Below are positions 10,701 to 19,577 of a DNA stretch of 21,099 nucleotides, piece by piece. Below the pieces are notes generated by a model that had not been told where the DNA came from, ran no database searches, and was given only the letters and a program-made list of their open reading frames with translations. The DNA is taken from positions 1 to 21,099 of the forward strand of contig JAANBB010000592.1 of assembly GCA_014621425.1 (NCBI GenBank). Reading direction: 5' to 3'. The position numbers were made by a program, and so were the translations under genes. Numbering within the stretch: the first letter of the stretch is position 1; every line of letters starts with the position of its first letter. Source of the stretch: Cylindrodendrum hubeiense (Eukaryota > Ascomycota > Sordariomycetes > Hypocreales > Nectriaceae).

Positions 10701-13700
10701 CACAAGACTACACACAAATTCCCATAGAACTTTCCCGGAAAGATCGCCATCAACAAGTATACTTGGAGATATCAGAGCTTTAATGACTTCATTATTAGGA
10801 CGAATTCCGCCACTGAAAGCCTTGTCGATGTAAAGTTCTACCGGCAAGCGTCCTTGAAATCTTTGCTTGTGGGCAGCTCCGTAAATTGTTTGCAGCATCT
10901 TGACACACTTGATAGATGTCGTGGCACTTAGCTGGTGCAGTGGTGTACAATCTCCGGGCTGCGCAGGATCCAGCTCTGCACCCTCTTCTATTAGGCAACA
11001 GATCATGTCTTCAGAGCCAATGCTTGCTGCGGTACCAAACAATGGGCTATGACTCTTCCAAAGATTTGGAATTTTGGCACCCAAGCTCAAAAGTCTCGAG
11101 ATCTTTTTCTCCTTCACACTCCCATTGTCGTGCTTCTTCAAGAGAACGAAAAGAGGAGTGTTGCCTTCATGCGTTTGAGTTAAGAGTGCCTTCGCTGATG
11201 TCTCGGGATCGAGGTCGTAGAGATGCTCTAATAGGCCGCAACAGACACTCTCAAGCTGAGCCCAGAGATGCCAAATCGTGCTCCCGTCGGCATTAAGAGA
11301 CAGTAGAGATATTCCTCGTTCTGAAAATAGTTTAGTGATGCCCATTGGATCTTCGCCCTCTCTCACTGCCAAGTGCAATGGCAAGTCGCCACCGGAGTCC
11401 TCGATGTAAGGATCACAGTTTGCATCCAACAGCAATTCTGTGATCTCACGGCGCCCCTCAATCGCGGCCTGGTGCAGAAGTGTCCACCCACTTTCGTCGA
11501 CCGGGTTTGTCTCAGATGGCCAAAGTCGTCCGTCGCCAAGGCATTGCTCGACAGTCTGGGTATCGCCATAGCACACAGCAGCCATAGCCTTCTTGAACAA
11601 TCCTTCTTTCGACAATGAAATTCTTGAATCGATGATAAAGGGGTCAGCTGTATAAGGCATCTGAGCGTAGAGGGCCCATTCCCACACGATTAAGCCAAGC
11701 TGCAGACCCCAATCAAATTGGTAGCTTGACGAGGAGGTAAGGTATTGTATAAGTTCAAGTGTAGACGTTTCCGCGCAAGGATGCTCTACCACATACTCAG
11801 ATTGTAGGCTATTTAAACACCGCTTGAACCTAGCGATGTCGGATTTTCCCGGAATAACTCCTGCTGATAACAGGCCAACAAGAGGAGTAAAGCTACCTGT
11901 GACGGTTGCTAAGGCGCAGGCAGTAGAAAAGGTGGATGGAATCCCTGGATGGTTTGAAGGCTTAGCACCCTTCTCCAGAAGACACTCAATTGTCCGGTTT
12001 CGTCGTTCATCGGATGGTAAAATAGCCCACGTAGATTCATCGTCTATCCATTTAATATCAATCGAATCGTATTCATGCTCAGTCTCGAGTTCAATCACGG
12101 GTATGTATGACGTCGAGACCACAGCAAAATCAAACGGCCTCATACCACGAAATTCGGAGTTGAACGCGACTCCTTCATCAAGCAAAGCGGCGCATATCTC
12201 AAACAAATTCAACGCAGAAGCTAGATGTAGTGGCCTGAAGCTGTTTTCGAAAATAATTCCAAAGGCTTCCCTGTTTACAGTCTCCAGTCCCTCCTCTTCG
12301 TGTGCTTGACGCTTGTAGTGGCAACTCAATATGAAGTGGTTGATTTCAAATGCCCAGTTCAAAAAATAGATCGTTTTAGATGAATTGAAAAGAGACTTAG
12401 CAAGATCCAGTACCAGCGCATCATTGAGACCATCAGCCGTGAGCCAGAGCCAATTCGAAGCTGAGTACTGATAGAATGGGTATTCCTGATCCCTGTTTTC
12501 TTTGAACCCAATCTCTTGTCGCCATTCAGCCGGATGCCGGTTGAAATTCTCTAGCTGCAGGAATCTAAGGCACTGCGTAGCTAGAAGTGTGCGATCATTG
12601 CTACTGGACGGAGAGATGAAGTAGGCGTGAAGATTGGGTCGATCGGAAGCGGATAATGCTGACTCATCCTCAAGAAATTCCTGGACCGAAAAGTGAGCGA
12701 ATTCGAAGTGCATTCCATTCTCCGACTTTCGAATAAGACTGCTGCATCTGTGAGAGATCTCTCGCTCTGAAATGGTGTTTTTTGAATCTAAACTCGCGCC
12801 TAGGATGTCCGGGGTCGAGACAGCTTGTCGCAGTTCCAGAATTGTCAAACTTGGATCAGCGGCAGCGATGAAGTGAAGGCACATTTTTACAAGAGCCTGC
12901 ACTTTCGAAGAGCAGCGGTTCACACGCTCAAGCAATCGGCGATAGCTCTCAGGTAGATCTGGAGGCAGCTTCTTCAAAGCTTCCCGTCGTTCCTCATCAT
13001 GGACACAGTCGCAGAGGTAGTCCAGTTGGCAAACAACCCATCGAAACCTGGAATATCTTATTAGGGAAACATCCATCGATAGATTTAGGAGATACTCACA
13101 TTCCCTGTGCTCTATTCACGAGTGTTTCCCTAATTTCATCTTTCATGGCGATGCTTGTAAGTTCCAATCGACTTCTCCGGACCCTCTCGTCTAGTTCAAA
13201 TCCCACATACAGCCTAACGTCCTCTGTATGAGCTGCGATCGGAATGTGTTTAAATTCGTCTTCGAGACGAACCCGAATATTGTAATGATCCCGACTGAAA
13301 ATTGCCATTGAGATACTTGTAGTAAACTGCACCAGCTCGGAAAATACATCGACAACGTCGTCAGTATTGTCGCCACATTCGTCAAGTCCATCAATGATGA
13401 CTATTGTATGGTCAAAGAGTTCAGCCATGCTGCCAATTTTTGCCCTGAGCTCTTCAGAGTCGGGTGTCCGTGCGAGTCCTCTTTTTGGATGGAGGTCGTC
13501 ATAATAATTCCGAAGGATATCGAAAGCCCCGTCCTCCTGGAGAGCAAGCTGTGACGCCACAGCCCCAAGGATATTGGCGGGGTCGCCGTTGGAGTGGTTT
13601 TTATAGTCACAGAAGAAGAAGCCAACGCTGACTTTAGCAGTGGCATGATGACTATACATGAGGGCTTCTTGAACTACTGCTCCCGCCAGAACTGTCTTAC

Positions 13701-14418
13701 CGGCTCCAGGGATACCGCTAAGCCACAACCTAGAGCCTGGTGTCGCCAACCAGTGGGTGAAATCAGGCGCTTCGGTCAGCCATAAGCCTGTCATGGCGTG
13801 TTGTAACTTGATGCTCATTTCGAGGTTTGGTTGAGGGTTGACCTTCATGAAATAGTCGAGCACGCGCTGCTTCTCGTCGTCAACGGCGATTTGCGTGTTG
13901 ATCTCAATTCTTTTGGCAATGCCCTCGATACGCGAAACTTGGTTGGCTATTTCATCCGCCCTTGTGAGAGACTGCTGCAACTTGCGCATTGAATCGGCGG
14001 ATAAGGCGACAGTGATAGTTCCCTTGTGACGGGAGAGCTCAGTCAAGAGCTCCTTGGTTTCGGAAGCGGAAAATGGCCATTTCAACTGGCGGGTGATGCC
14101 CTCCGATTTGGATTTGCCAAAACTATTGGAGGCCTTCCTGACTCTCTGCTCAATTTTATCGAACGTTTTAGTACAATGGCTTAGACAGTGAATCCTCAGG
14201 GTGGGGTCGAAAGAATCTCCTTCCGACTCAAGGTCCAAAGCCAGGGCCTGAAGGGATCGCAGGACGGTGGCAAGCCCATTGATCTCGTCGGCGAGCGATT
14301 GAATGTCGCTCTTGGCATCCTTTACAGCTCTCGCATACTTGAACACAGCTCTGAAGACAACATCGCCGAGAGAAATCAAGCCAGCGATGCTAACTGAAAC
14401 GGAAAGCGGATCAGCCAT
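7714..14418 (-). CDS. NLR-like STAND protein: fungal STAND N-terminal domain, NACHT NTPase, ankyrin repeats (three exons)
   Basis: A 2199-aa protein of the fungal NLR-like (STAND) type; relatives act as signalling switches in non-self recognition and heterokaryon incompatibility. Exons on the minus strand: 14418-13100, 13047-9010 and 8956-7714. The introns are 52 nt (GTGAGT...CCAG) and 53 nt (GTTAGT...GACAG, with branch site GCTAAC). Residues 1-170 (MADPLSVSVSIAGLISLGDV...) resemble the Pfam fungal STAND N-terminal domain. NACHT: Walker A GIPGAGKT at 235-242, Walker B IVIIDGLDECG at 339-349, FSRDH at 374-378, then QGMFRWVVCQLDYL at 438-451 across the first junction. A winged-helix-like segment has HFSVQEFL at about 557-564. 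Divergent ankyrin units run from about 709 to 2100, for example DEGYTPLHIAAACGHPE. The tail (REWLLVGRFTEQ, then LWSGIIQAKIKL, about 2110-2155) resembles C-termini of other fungal ankyrin proteins. No premature stop is seen. The recognised ligand is unknown. Confidence 0.9.
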
Positions 14419-15011
14419 GAGGTTAATTCGTAGCCCTGCTCGTACGATGTGATGCGTGAGAATGGCGAATGAGTGGTTGATGTAACAGCGATGATTAAGG
14501 GGAGACGTTGATCAGTTCAAGGAATGTATGCTCGCGACTTGGACCCTCGGATAAAGCCAACTTGGTATGCGTTTTTCGAGGGAAATGAACCACTCAAGGA
14601 TGGCGAGAAATCGTAAGGCGGGAAAAGGGCTCATCGATGTGGTGACTTGAGTTTTGCTTTTCTCGCAAGACTCCGCCTTGTTTGGGTTACCTTTTTGAGC
14701 CTTGGGCGTCAACAGGTACCTTTCAAGGGTTGTTTTGCATAATTAATGTACGAGGGATAGTCTCGGTCACTGCTGTGACTGGTGGCCTCGTTAAGAAAAC
14801 CAGACATGCTTGGCTGCGCCATCGAGAAAACCACCCCACTCTTCCTGCTGCGGCTGACAATGCCAGCGCTTGCATGCACAGTTGTCGATCATGGGTTTTT
14901 ACTGAAGTGCTATGTGGTTCGGTAAGACGAAGTACCTCGTTAGCCTACACACGGCATGTGCCAGGCTGCCTTGGCGCCATTCTGGGCAGGATAGTGCTTG
15001 TAGGGTTCCCT
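14419..15011. promoter_or_regulatory. Upstream region of the NLR-like gene; no gene recognised
   Basis: About 0.6 kb directly upstream of the NLR start codon. Only short, unstructured open frames occur on either strand. No clear TATA box or known factor site stands out. The sequence runs into the relic described at 15012-15235. Confidence 0.4.
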
Positions 15012-15235
15012 TCATTTCTCTTCTGTGGCATCTGCTACCGTGGCGATATCGAACCAATGGTCGGCCCACCTCCTTTCGCTTCCCCCAGGCTAAACGCGTA
15101 CTCTGAATTGACGACAATATCATCAACGACGTATTCTTTAGTCGTTAGGTTTCTTAATACCACAGATGCACTACAGCAATCGCCCAGCGAGTCAAACTTA
15201 ACCTGGCCACAATATCTCCTTCTAGAAATGTTCAT
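15012..15235 (-). pseudogene. Frameshifted relic resembling a fungal F-box-associated protein
   Basis: On the minus strand one frame from 15235 reads ...YCGQVKFDSLGD, then VVLRNLTTKEYVVDD. About 40 codons later a different frame reads WADHWFDIATVADATEEK and stops at 15012-15014. From memory, the pair 'VLRNLTxKEYVR ... G.WAG.RFDI' in this order is conserved in a family of fungal F-box-type proteins. Here the two halves are in different frames, no start codon precedes a complete domain, and neither frame continues, so this looks like a decayed gene fragment. Identification rests on remembered family motifs only. The product, if it ever existed, would have been an SCF-type adaptor or a related protein of unknown role. 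Confidence 0.4.
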
Positions 15236-15408
15236 TTGTACCTAAGAAGTCACACTAGATAACTACCTATCCAAAAGAATGGGTAGAATCAATGCCTCTG
15301 GCATTAATCGACGCGAACCATGTCCTAGCAAGCCAGATGATGCATGCACTGCACCAGGCGCTGCTAGTGTATTTTACTCGCCGAAGTCACGGCATCGACC
15401 CAACAACT

Positions 15409-15620
15409 CTACAACATCAGGTTGAAAAGGCTCTCCAGTTCCTCCTTAGTTATGAATGAATTCACCAAGACATCGGCCAATGTGCAGCAACTTTTTCTGG
15501 GACCGAATTGGTGGTTGCCTGTGAAGCGCTGAGCGATGAAGTTCAAGATATATTCGCAGCTTGGTTCCGCCGTTGCGCTCGACGAAGCGGCACCTCAGGT
15601 GGTTGTGCGGAGTAATTATT
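15409..15620 (-). mobile_element. Possible decayed Ty1/copia retrotransposon tail (RNase H end)
   Basis: The minus strand carries two partly overlapping frames that resemble the C-terminal end of copia polyproteins. One frame reads LRCRFVERNGGTKLRIY, similar to the 'HFIRExVxxGxIKLxY' region. The other reads TLADVLVNSFITKEELESL, then FNLML and a stop, similar to 'ADxLTKxLxxxxFExLRxLMGL'. The two parts lie in different frames and the spacing between them is longer than in intact elements. No LTR pair was found, and the rest of the polyprotein is absent. This is a weak call based on remembered consensus; a chance resemblance is possible. Confidence 0.25.
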
Positions 15621-15693
15621 GCAGCTGAGAGCCCTTCCCCCGGAAGCTTCAGAATGGGGCGGTCCCAAATCTGGTTAATGGCCTCCTGCTGTC

Positions 15694-15700
15694 TGAGTCA
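15694..15700 (+). promoter_or_regulatory. CPC1/GCN4-type element (TGAGTCA) upstream of the permease
   Basis: TGAGTCA lies 557 bp upstream of the permease ATG. The same heptamer occurs twice upstream of the seryl-tRNA synthetase gene. Control of an amino acid permease by general amino acid control would be biologically sensible, but one heptamer at this distance can arise by chance. Confidence 0.3.
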
Positions 15701-15796
15701 GCTGTCCCCTAGTGATTAACTCCCAAACAATTATTGGTCCAGTTTGGCTCGTTAATCGCTCGGTAGAAGATATAATAGATTTAGTGTGCCCCTCCC

Positions 15797-15841
15797 TTAT
15801 CTTGGGACAAGGGTGATACTGTGACCGCAATCAGACTATCT
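15797..15841 (+). promoter_or_regulatory. GATA-type elements upstream of the permease
   Basis: TTATCT at 15797-15802 (reverse complement AGATAA) and CTATCT at 15836-15841 (reverse complement AGATAG) fit the HGATAR site of AreA/NIT2 nitrogen regulators. A further CGATAG is at 16093-16098. Nitrogen permeases are often under this control. The sites are short, so the assignment is tentative. Confidence 0.3.
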
Positions 15842-16143
15842 CTTAACCAGTCTAGAATGCAGTTAAGCCATCGTTTGAAGCTAGCCTCGGTCACTTCCAG
15901 TACGCGAGGGTGATGTGCAGGGCGCTCGGGAAATTGTAGAGTTCAATGGGCAGGTGTACAGTACGTGCATCAACACATGAATCTACTGCCATACAAAATA
16001 TACGTGAAATAAGTGCTCTTATTTCATGTATTTCGACTGGCTTGACCCCTTGTCATGATCTCAATGCGACCATGTTCGTGTTGCCGTTGAAGCGATAGCC
16101 AGACATCTGCGCCAGAGGTCTAGGCTGTACCAGAATCTCGAAG

Positions 16144-16151
16144 TATAAATA
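16144..16151 (+). promoter_or_regulatory. TATA box of the permease gene (TATAAATA)
   Basis: A consensus TATAAATA lies 113 bp upstream of the permease start codon. A start site 30-60 bp downstream would place the transcript start near 16175-16205. Confidence 0.6.
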
Positions 16152-16199
16152 GGCGCTAGGAGCTCACACATTCTGACCAAACTCCAAACTTAAGGTTTC

Positions 16200-16208
16200 A
16201 TGGCCTGA
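16200..16208 (+). promoter_or_regulatory. Two-codon upstream ORF in the permease leader (ATG GCC TGA)
   Basis: ATG GCC TGA lies 48 nt before the main start. The uORF ATG has T at -3 (weak context, though +4 is G), while the main ATG has A at -3 (CGACCATG), so leaky scanning or reinitiation could allow main-frame translation. Whether it is in the mRNA depends on the start site, which the TATA box places close to it. Confidence 0.4.
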
Positions 16209-16256
16209 ATCCGGTTCTCTCACAAGACTTGCATCCTCACCATTTTCAACCCGACC

Positions 16257-17918
16257 ATGTCATCGATTGACAAGACCATGGAAGCCAAGGACGACCCAGT
16301 TGCCGAAATATTTCAACCTCGACAACGTGAGGCTATCGGAGAACTTGGCAACGATGGCCGTCCAACCGTACAGCGCGGCATCAGCTCCCGCCAGGCCCAG
16401 ATGATTGCCATCGGCGGCACCATCGGTACCGGCCTTTTCGTCGGCTCGGGTCAAGCGTTGGCAACCTCGGGCCCAGGCTTCTTGTTCCTTGCGTATTGCA
16501 TCATCTGTGTATTTGTTTATGGCATGATCACTGCAACTACCGAAGTGAGCAGCTATCTCCCTCTGCCCGGTGTTTCGATGGCGGCCTACGGCACTCGCTA
16601 CGTCTCCAACAGCATTGGTTTCGCAATGGGCTATCTTTATTGGTACTCTTTCGGTATTATTGTCGCCTACGAGATCACAGCTGCTGCTCTGGTCATCAAT
16701 TACTGGCCAAACACCGTTCACATTGCTGTCTGGGTCACCATCATGCTTGTCGTCATCCTCGCCCTCAACCTCGCGCCGGTGAAATACTATGCCGAGTCCG
16801 AATTCTGGTTCGCTTCCTTCAAAATCTTCATGATTATTGGACTCTTGATTCTTTCCTTTGTCCTATTCTGGGGAGGTGGCCCCAGCCGAGACCGATTGGG
16901 TTTCCGATACTGGAAGAATCCTGGGGCAACAAAAGAGTACCTGGTTGAAGGCCCGACCGGCCGATTTTGCGCGTTCCTATATGCGCTCGTTTTTTCAATG
17001 TTCTCCTTCAACTTCGGCCCAGAACTCATCGTTTTGACCAGCGGTGAGATGAAGTCTCCTCGAAAGAATCTCCGCCGTGCAGCAATGAGCTTCGCCTATC
17101 GATTATTCATTTTCTACATATTAGGCGCTTTGGCTATCGGAATCATCTGCAACAGCGACGATAAAGGCCTTGTAACCCCGGGTTTTGGTGCTGCGGCATC
17201 ACCGTGGGTGATTGCTATCAAAGAAGCCGGCATTCACGGCTTAGATAGCGTCATCAATGCCGTGATCATTACATCTGCCTGGTCTTCTGGAAATGCATAC
17301 TTGTACATGTCCAGTCGATCCCTTTACTCACTAGCCATGGTTGGAAATGCTCCGAAGGTCTTTACTCGCTGTAACCGACATGGAACCCCTATTTATGCGG
17401 TTCTTGTGAGCGCAATCTTTTCGTTGCTTGCTTACCTCAACGCCAGCTCGTCAACAAGCGTCGTGTTCAACTGGTTTATCAACTTCACCAATACCGCTGG
17501 GTTCACATCTTGGATTTGTTGCAGCATCATCCTCCTTCGATTTCGCAAGGCTTGCAAAGCGCAAAACATCACCTCCCTCCCATACCAGTGTAAGCTCCAA
17601 CCTTACGCAGCCTGGGCTTGCATTCCGTTCTTCTGCATTCTCTTGCTACTGAATGGCTTCTCCGTCTTTTTCCCGGGCAACTTTACTGCATCATCCTTTT
17701 TAACTGCCTACATCGGGTTCCCTATATTTTTTGCAATTTACATCGCCCATCGGATCTACACACGAAATGAACCTTGGCTCCGTTCCCCCCAGGAGGTCGA
17801 CCTTCACACAGGGCTTGCTGAGGTTCTGGCAGCAGAGGAACAGCATCATGAAATAGCGGTCGAGACAGTTGGCCCTAAAATTCCTTGGTACAAGATACCT
17901 ATGAAGCTGCTTGGTTAA
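16257..17918 (+). CDS. Amino acid permease, fungal YAT family (APC superfamily)
   Basis: An intron-less 553-aa plasma-membrane transporter that probably imports amino acids by proton symport. The cytosolic N-terminus (about 1-45) ends in RGISSRQAQMIAIGGTIGTG, the family signature at the start of TM1; GGTIGTGLF (53-61) is the unwound substrate-binding segment. Hydrophobic segments follow at about 75-95, 120-145, 155-172, 185-206, 236-258, 280-298, 328-345, 376-394, 403-427, 451-471 and 479-499, giving about 12 TMs with TM1. FNFGPELIVLTSGEMKSPRK (251-270) matches the conserved TM6 and following loop (FxGxExxxxxxGExxNPRK). The tail ends IPWYKIPMKLLG. The first ATG has A at -3; a second in-frame ATG at 16278 is less likely. 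The substrate cannot be told from sequence alone. A TATA box, a two-codon uORF, GATA-type sites and a TGAGTCA lie upstream. Confidence 0.93.
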   Translation: MSSIDKTMEAKDDPVAEIFQPRQREAIGELGNDGRPTVQRGISSRQAQMIAIGGTIGTGLFVGSGQALATSGPGFLFLAYCIICVFVYGMITATTEVSSYLPLPGVSMAAYGTRYVSNSIGFAMGYLYWYSFGIIVAYEITAAALVINYWPNTVHIAVWVTIMLVVILALNLAPVKYYAESEFWFASFKIFMIIGLLILSFVLFWGGGPSRDRLGFRYWKNPGATKEYLVEGPTGRFCAFLYALVFSMFSFNFGPELIVLTSGEMKSPRKNLRRAAMSFAYRLFIFYILGALAIGIICNSDDKGLVTPGFGAAASPWVIAIKEAGIHGLDSVINAVIITSAWSSGNAYLYMSSRSLYSLAMVGNAPKVFTRCNRHGTPIYAVLVSAIFSLLAYLNASSSTSVVFNWFINFTNTAGFTSWICCSIILLRFRKACKAQNITSLPYQCKLQPYAAWACIPFFCILLLLNGFSVFFPGNFTASSFLTAYIGFPIFFAIYIAHRIYTRNEPWLRSPQEVDLHTGLAEVLAAEEQHHEIAVETVGPKIPWYKIPMKLLG

Positions 17919-18317
17919 GACCGAGTGGCCTGTACTTGACTTACAACCCGGAAACTGGTCTTCGGCTATAGAATAGGCTCAGAATCCTTGTTTTTCTTTT
18001 CTTTTTCTTTATCCAGATAAATATCAATCCTACCTACCGTGAAACTTCAATATCATATCTCAAAATACAGCCCGCATGTCAAATCGCCGTCCTCAAAAGT
18101 ACCTGAAGCATCCTGCGCCAATGTAGCCTCCAACACCAGGATTATCACTTGTGAGTAGTGGGGAATCCAGACGCTGGACCTTCACGTGATCAAAAAAGCG
18201 GCCTAGCATCTCGCACGTTTGCCTTTTTCTTGCGCATGCCATATTACCGATTATCGGGTTCGAACCTCAAACTCGCCCGCATGTCCTCTCCGGTCGTTAT
18301 CCACCATTTCTCCAAAT
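17919..18317. other. Permease 3' region and BTB gene promoter
   Basis: A compact gap between two plus-strand genes. It begins with the permease 3' region, which has a pyrimidine tract at about 17991-18011, and then holds the BTB promoter. TCACGTGA at 18182-18189 is the clearest element. No gene is seen. Confidence 0.5.
18182..18189. promoter_or_regulatory. Palindromic E-box TCACGTGA upstream of the BTB gene
   Basis: A perfect 8-bp palindrome around CACGTG, 129 bp upstream of the chosen BTB start, at a distance usual for a promoter element. It is a candidate bHLH site. Confidence 0.4.
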
Positions 18318-19577
18318 ATGTCCATCTCCACCATCATTATCGACCCACTGGGCGATACCCTCATTACTCTTCCACACCTGACTAAGCCCAGTATTGAGTG
18401 CGACATCCCGACCCCTCCCACAGAAAAGCAAGATGGTGCGTTAAATGCCAGCCCTGATTCAGGTTTCACCCATGGCGCCTGTCTTATTCCTATTGAAACA
18501 GAGATCAAAAGTGCTCATTTCCTGATAGAAATCCTCCCATGCACAGAAGAGCAAACGAAAAGCCTGCCTCAAACACACTTTCACGTATCCAAGAAACACC
18601 TAACGGTAGCTTCACGTCGAGCTCAAGCCATGTTTTCGGGGGGATTCAAAGAATCTATCCCACAAGATGATGGTCTTTGCCATTGGAATTTCGAGCCAAT
18701 CTTTGATCCGAAGGCTTTTGAGATTGTAATGAACATCATCCATGGCAAAACCCGGGTACTACCTCAAACAGTGACACTCAAAATGCTGGCCAGAATCGCT
18801 ACTATAGTAGATGATTTGCAATGCCATGATGCTACATGGTTTATCGTGAAACAGTGGCTTAGTCAAATACCCCAATACATTCCGAAGCAAATATGTGAAG
18901 ATCTCGCAAGGTGGATTTTGGTCTCGTCCGTGTTTGAGGATTCGGTGGCATTCAGACTCTCAACTCAGAACGCGATCATGCATAGCGGTGGTCCGATACC
19001 TACTTTTGACCTCCCCATACATCCCCAAATCATCGGTTCGTCGTTGTCTCTTGCAGCCTGAGCTCCGAAACTAATCAGGACAGAATCAATTGACTCAACG
19101 AGGCAGGATGCTCTTGAAAAATTGGTCCAGCATTCACATGACTTGATGAACGGTTTGTGTCGCAAGGAAATAGGGTGCAATTTTGGATGCAGATCTATGT
19201 TACTTGGCGCGTTGATCCAGGAGATGAACTCAGGGCTCATTTACTCGCCACGGCCAGTGAAACCATTTTCCGGCTTGACTTTATCATCGACGATAAAAAG
19301 TCTACGGGAATTCGAGTCGCCAGACTACTTTTGCGCAGAAGAAATACGTTCGCAAATGACGCCTCGCGAGACATGGCGATTCTCGGAAAATTCTTATGCG
19401 GAATCAAAATTCAAGACGAGGAAACCCGGAACCATAACCTGGGGCGAGAACAAGGCCTCTAAAATCCCGGAGCGCCTTGTCTATCACACATGTTCGTTGG
19501 GAGACCTTCTTCACCCACAGATAGACGAGTTGGCGAAGGGGATCAAAGGTCTAGAGATTGCCACCCGTCTTCACTAG
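18318..19577 (+). CDS. BTB/POZ-domain protein (two exons)
   Basis: Exons 18318-19035 and 19084-19577, joined by a 48-nt intron (GTTCGT...GACAG, with CTAAT about 12 nt before the acceptor), give 403 aa. The start MSISTIIIDPLGDTLITL was preferred over the in-frame ATG at 18219 because the 33 extra residues are unstructured and fungal members of this family commonly begin near the 'DPxGDxxLTL' strand. Residues about 60-175 form the BTB core (FHVSKKHLTVASRRAQAMFS; then WNFEPIFDPKAFEIVMNIIHG). The C-terminal half has a pattern common in fungal BTB proteins: DLPIHPQII, then SIDSTRQDALEKL (240-253), a Cys pair near 271-275 (GCNFGCRSMLLGAL) and HTCSLGDLLHPQIDEL. The junction was placed so that DLPIHPQII joins ESIDSTRQ, which restores this pattern. 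BTB domains dimerise and often serve as CUL3 adaptors; the role of this family is unknown. Confidence 0.8.

Noticed and set aside
11824..12309. 161-codon plus-strand frame inside the NLR gene
   Set aside because: It is a shadow of the ankyrin coding strand, with no domain of its own.
12655..12670. TGACTCA within the NLR coding region
   Set aside because: It lies inside an exon far from any start codon; one chance occurrence is expected at this frequency.
8979..13076. Reading the 1365-codon ankyrin frame as a gene of its own with a start at 13076
   Set aside because: The apparent start lies within the 52-nt intron. Splicing from the upstream NACHT frame restores the conserved QGMFRW segment in phase.
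14682..15245. 187-codon plus-strand frame opposite the relic
   Set aside because: Its translation matches no family, while the opposite strand carries recognisable family motifs.
18230..18290. tRNA-like B-box (GGGTTCGAACCTC) near 18255
   Set aside because: The T-stem does not pair on either strand and there is no D arm, anticodon arm or acceptor stem at the right spacing. TTCGAA is a simple palindrome.
18219..18317. Upstream in-frame ATG extending the BTB protein by 33 residues
   Set aside because: The extension is unstructured, and family members start near the 'DPxGD' strand. It could still be used in some transcripts.
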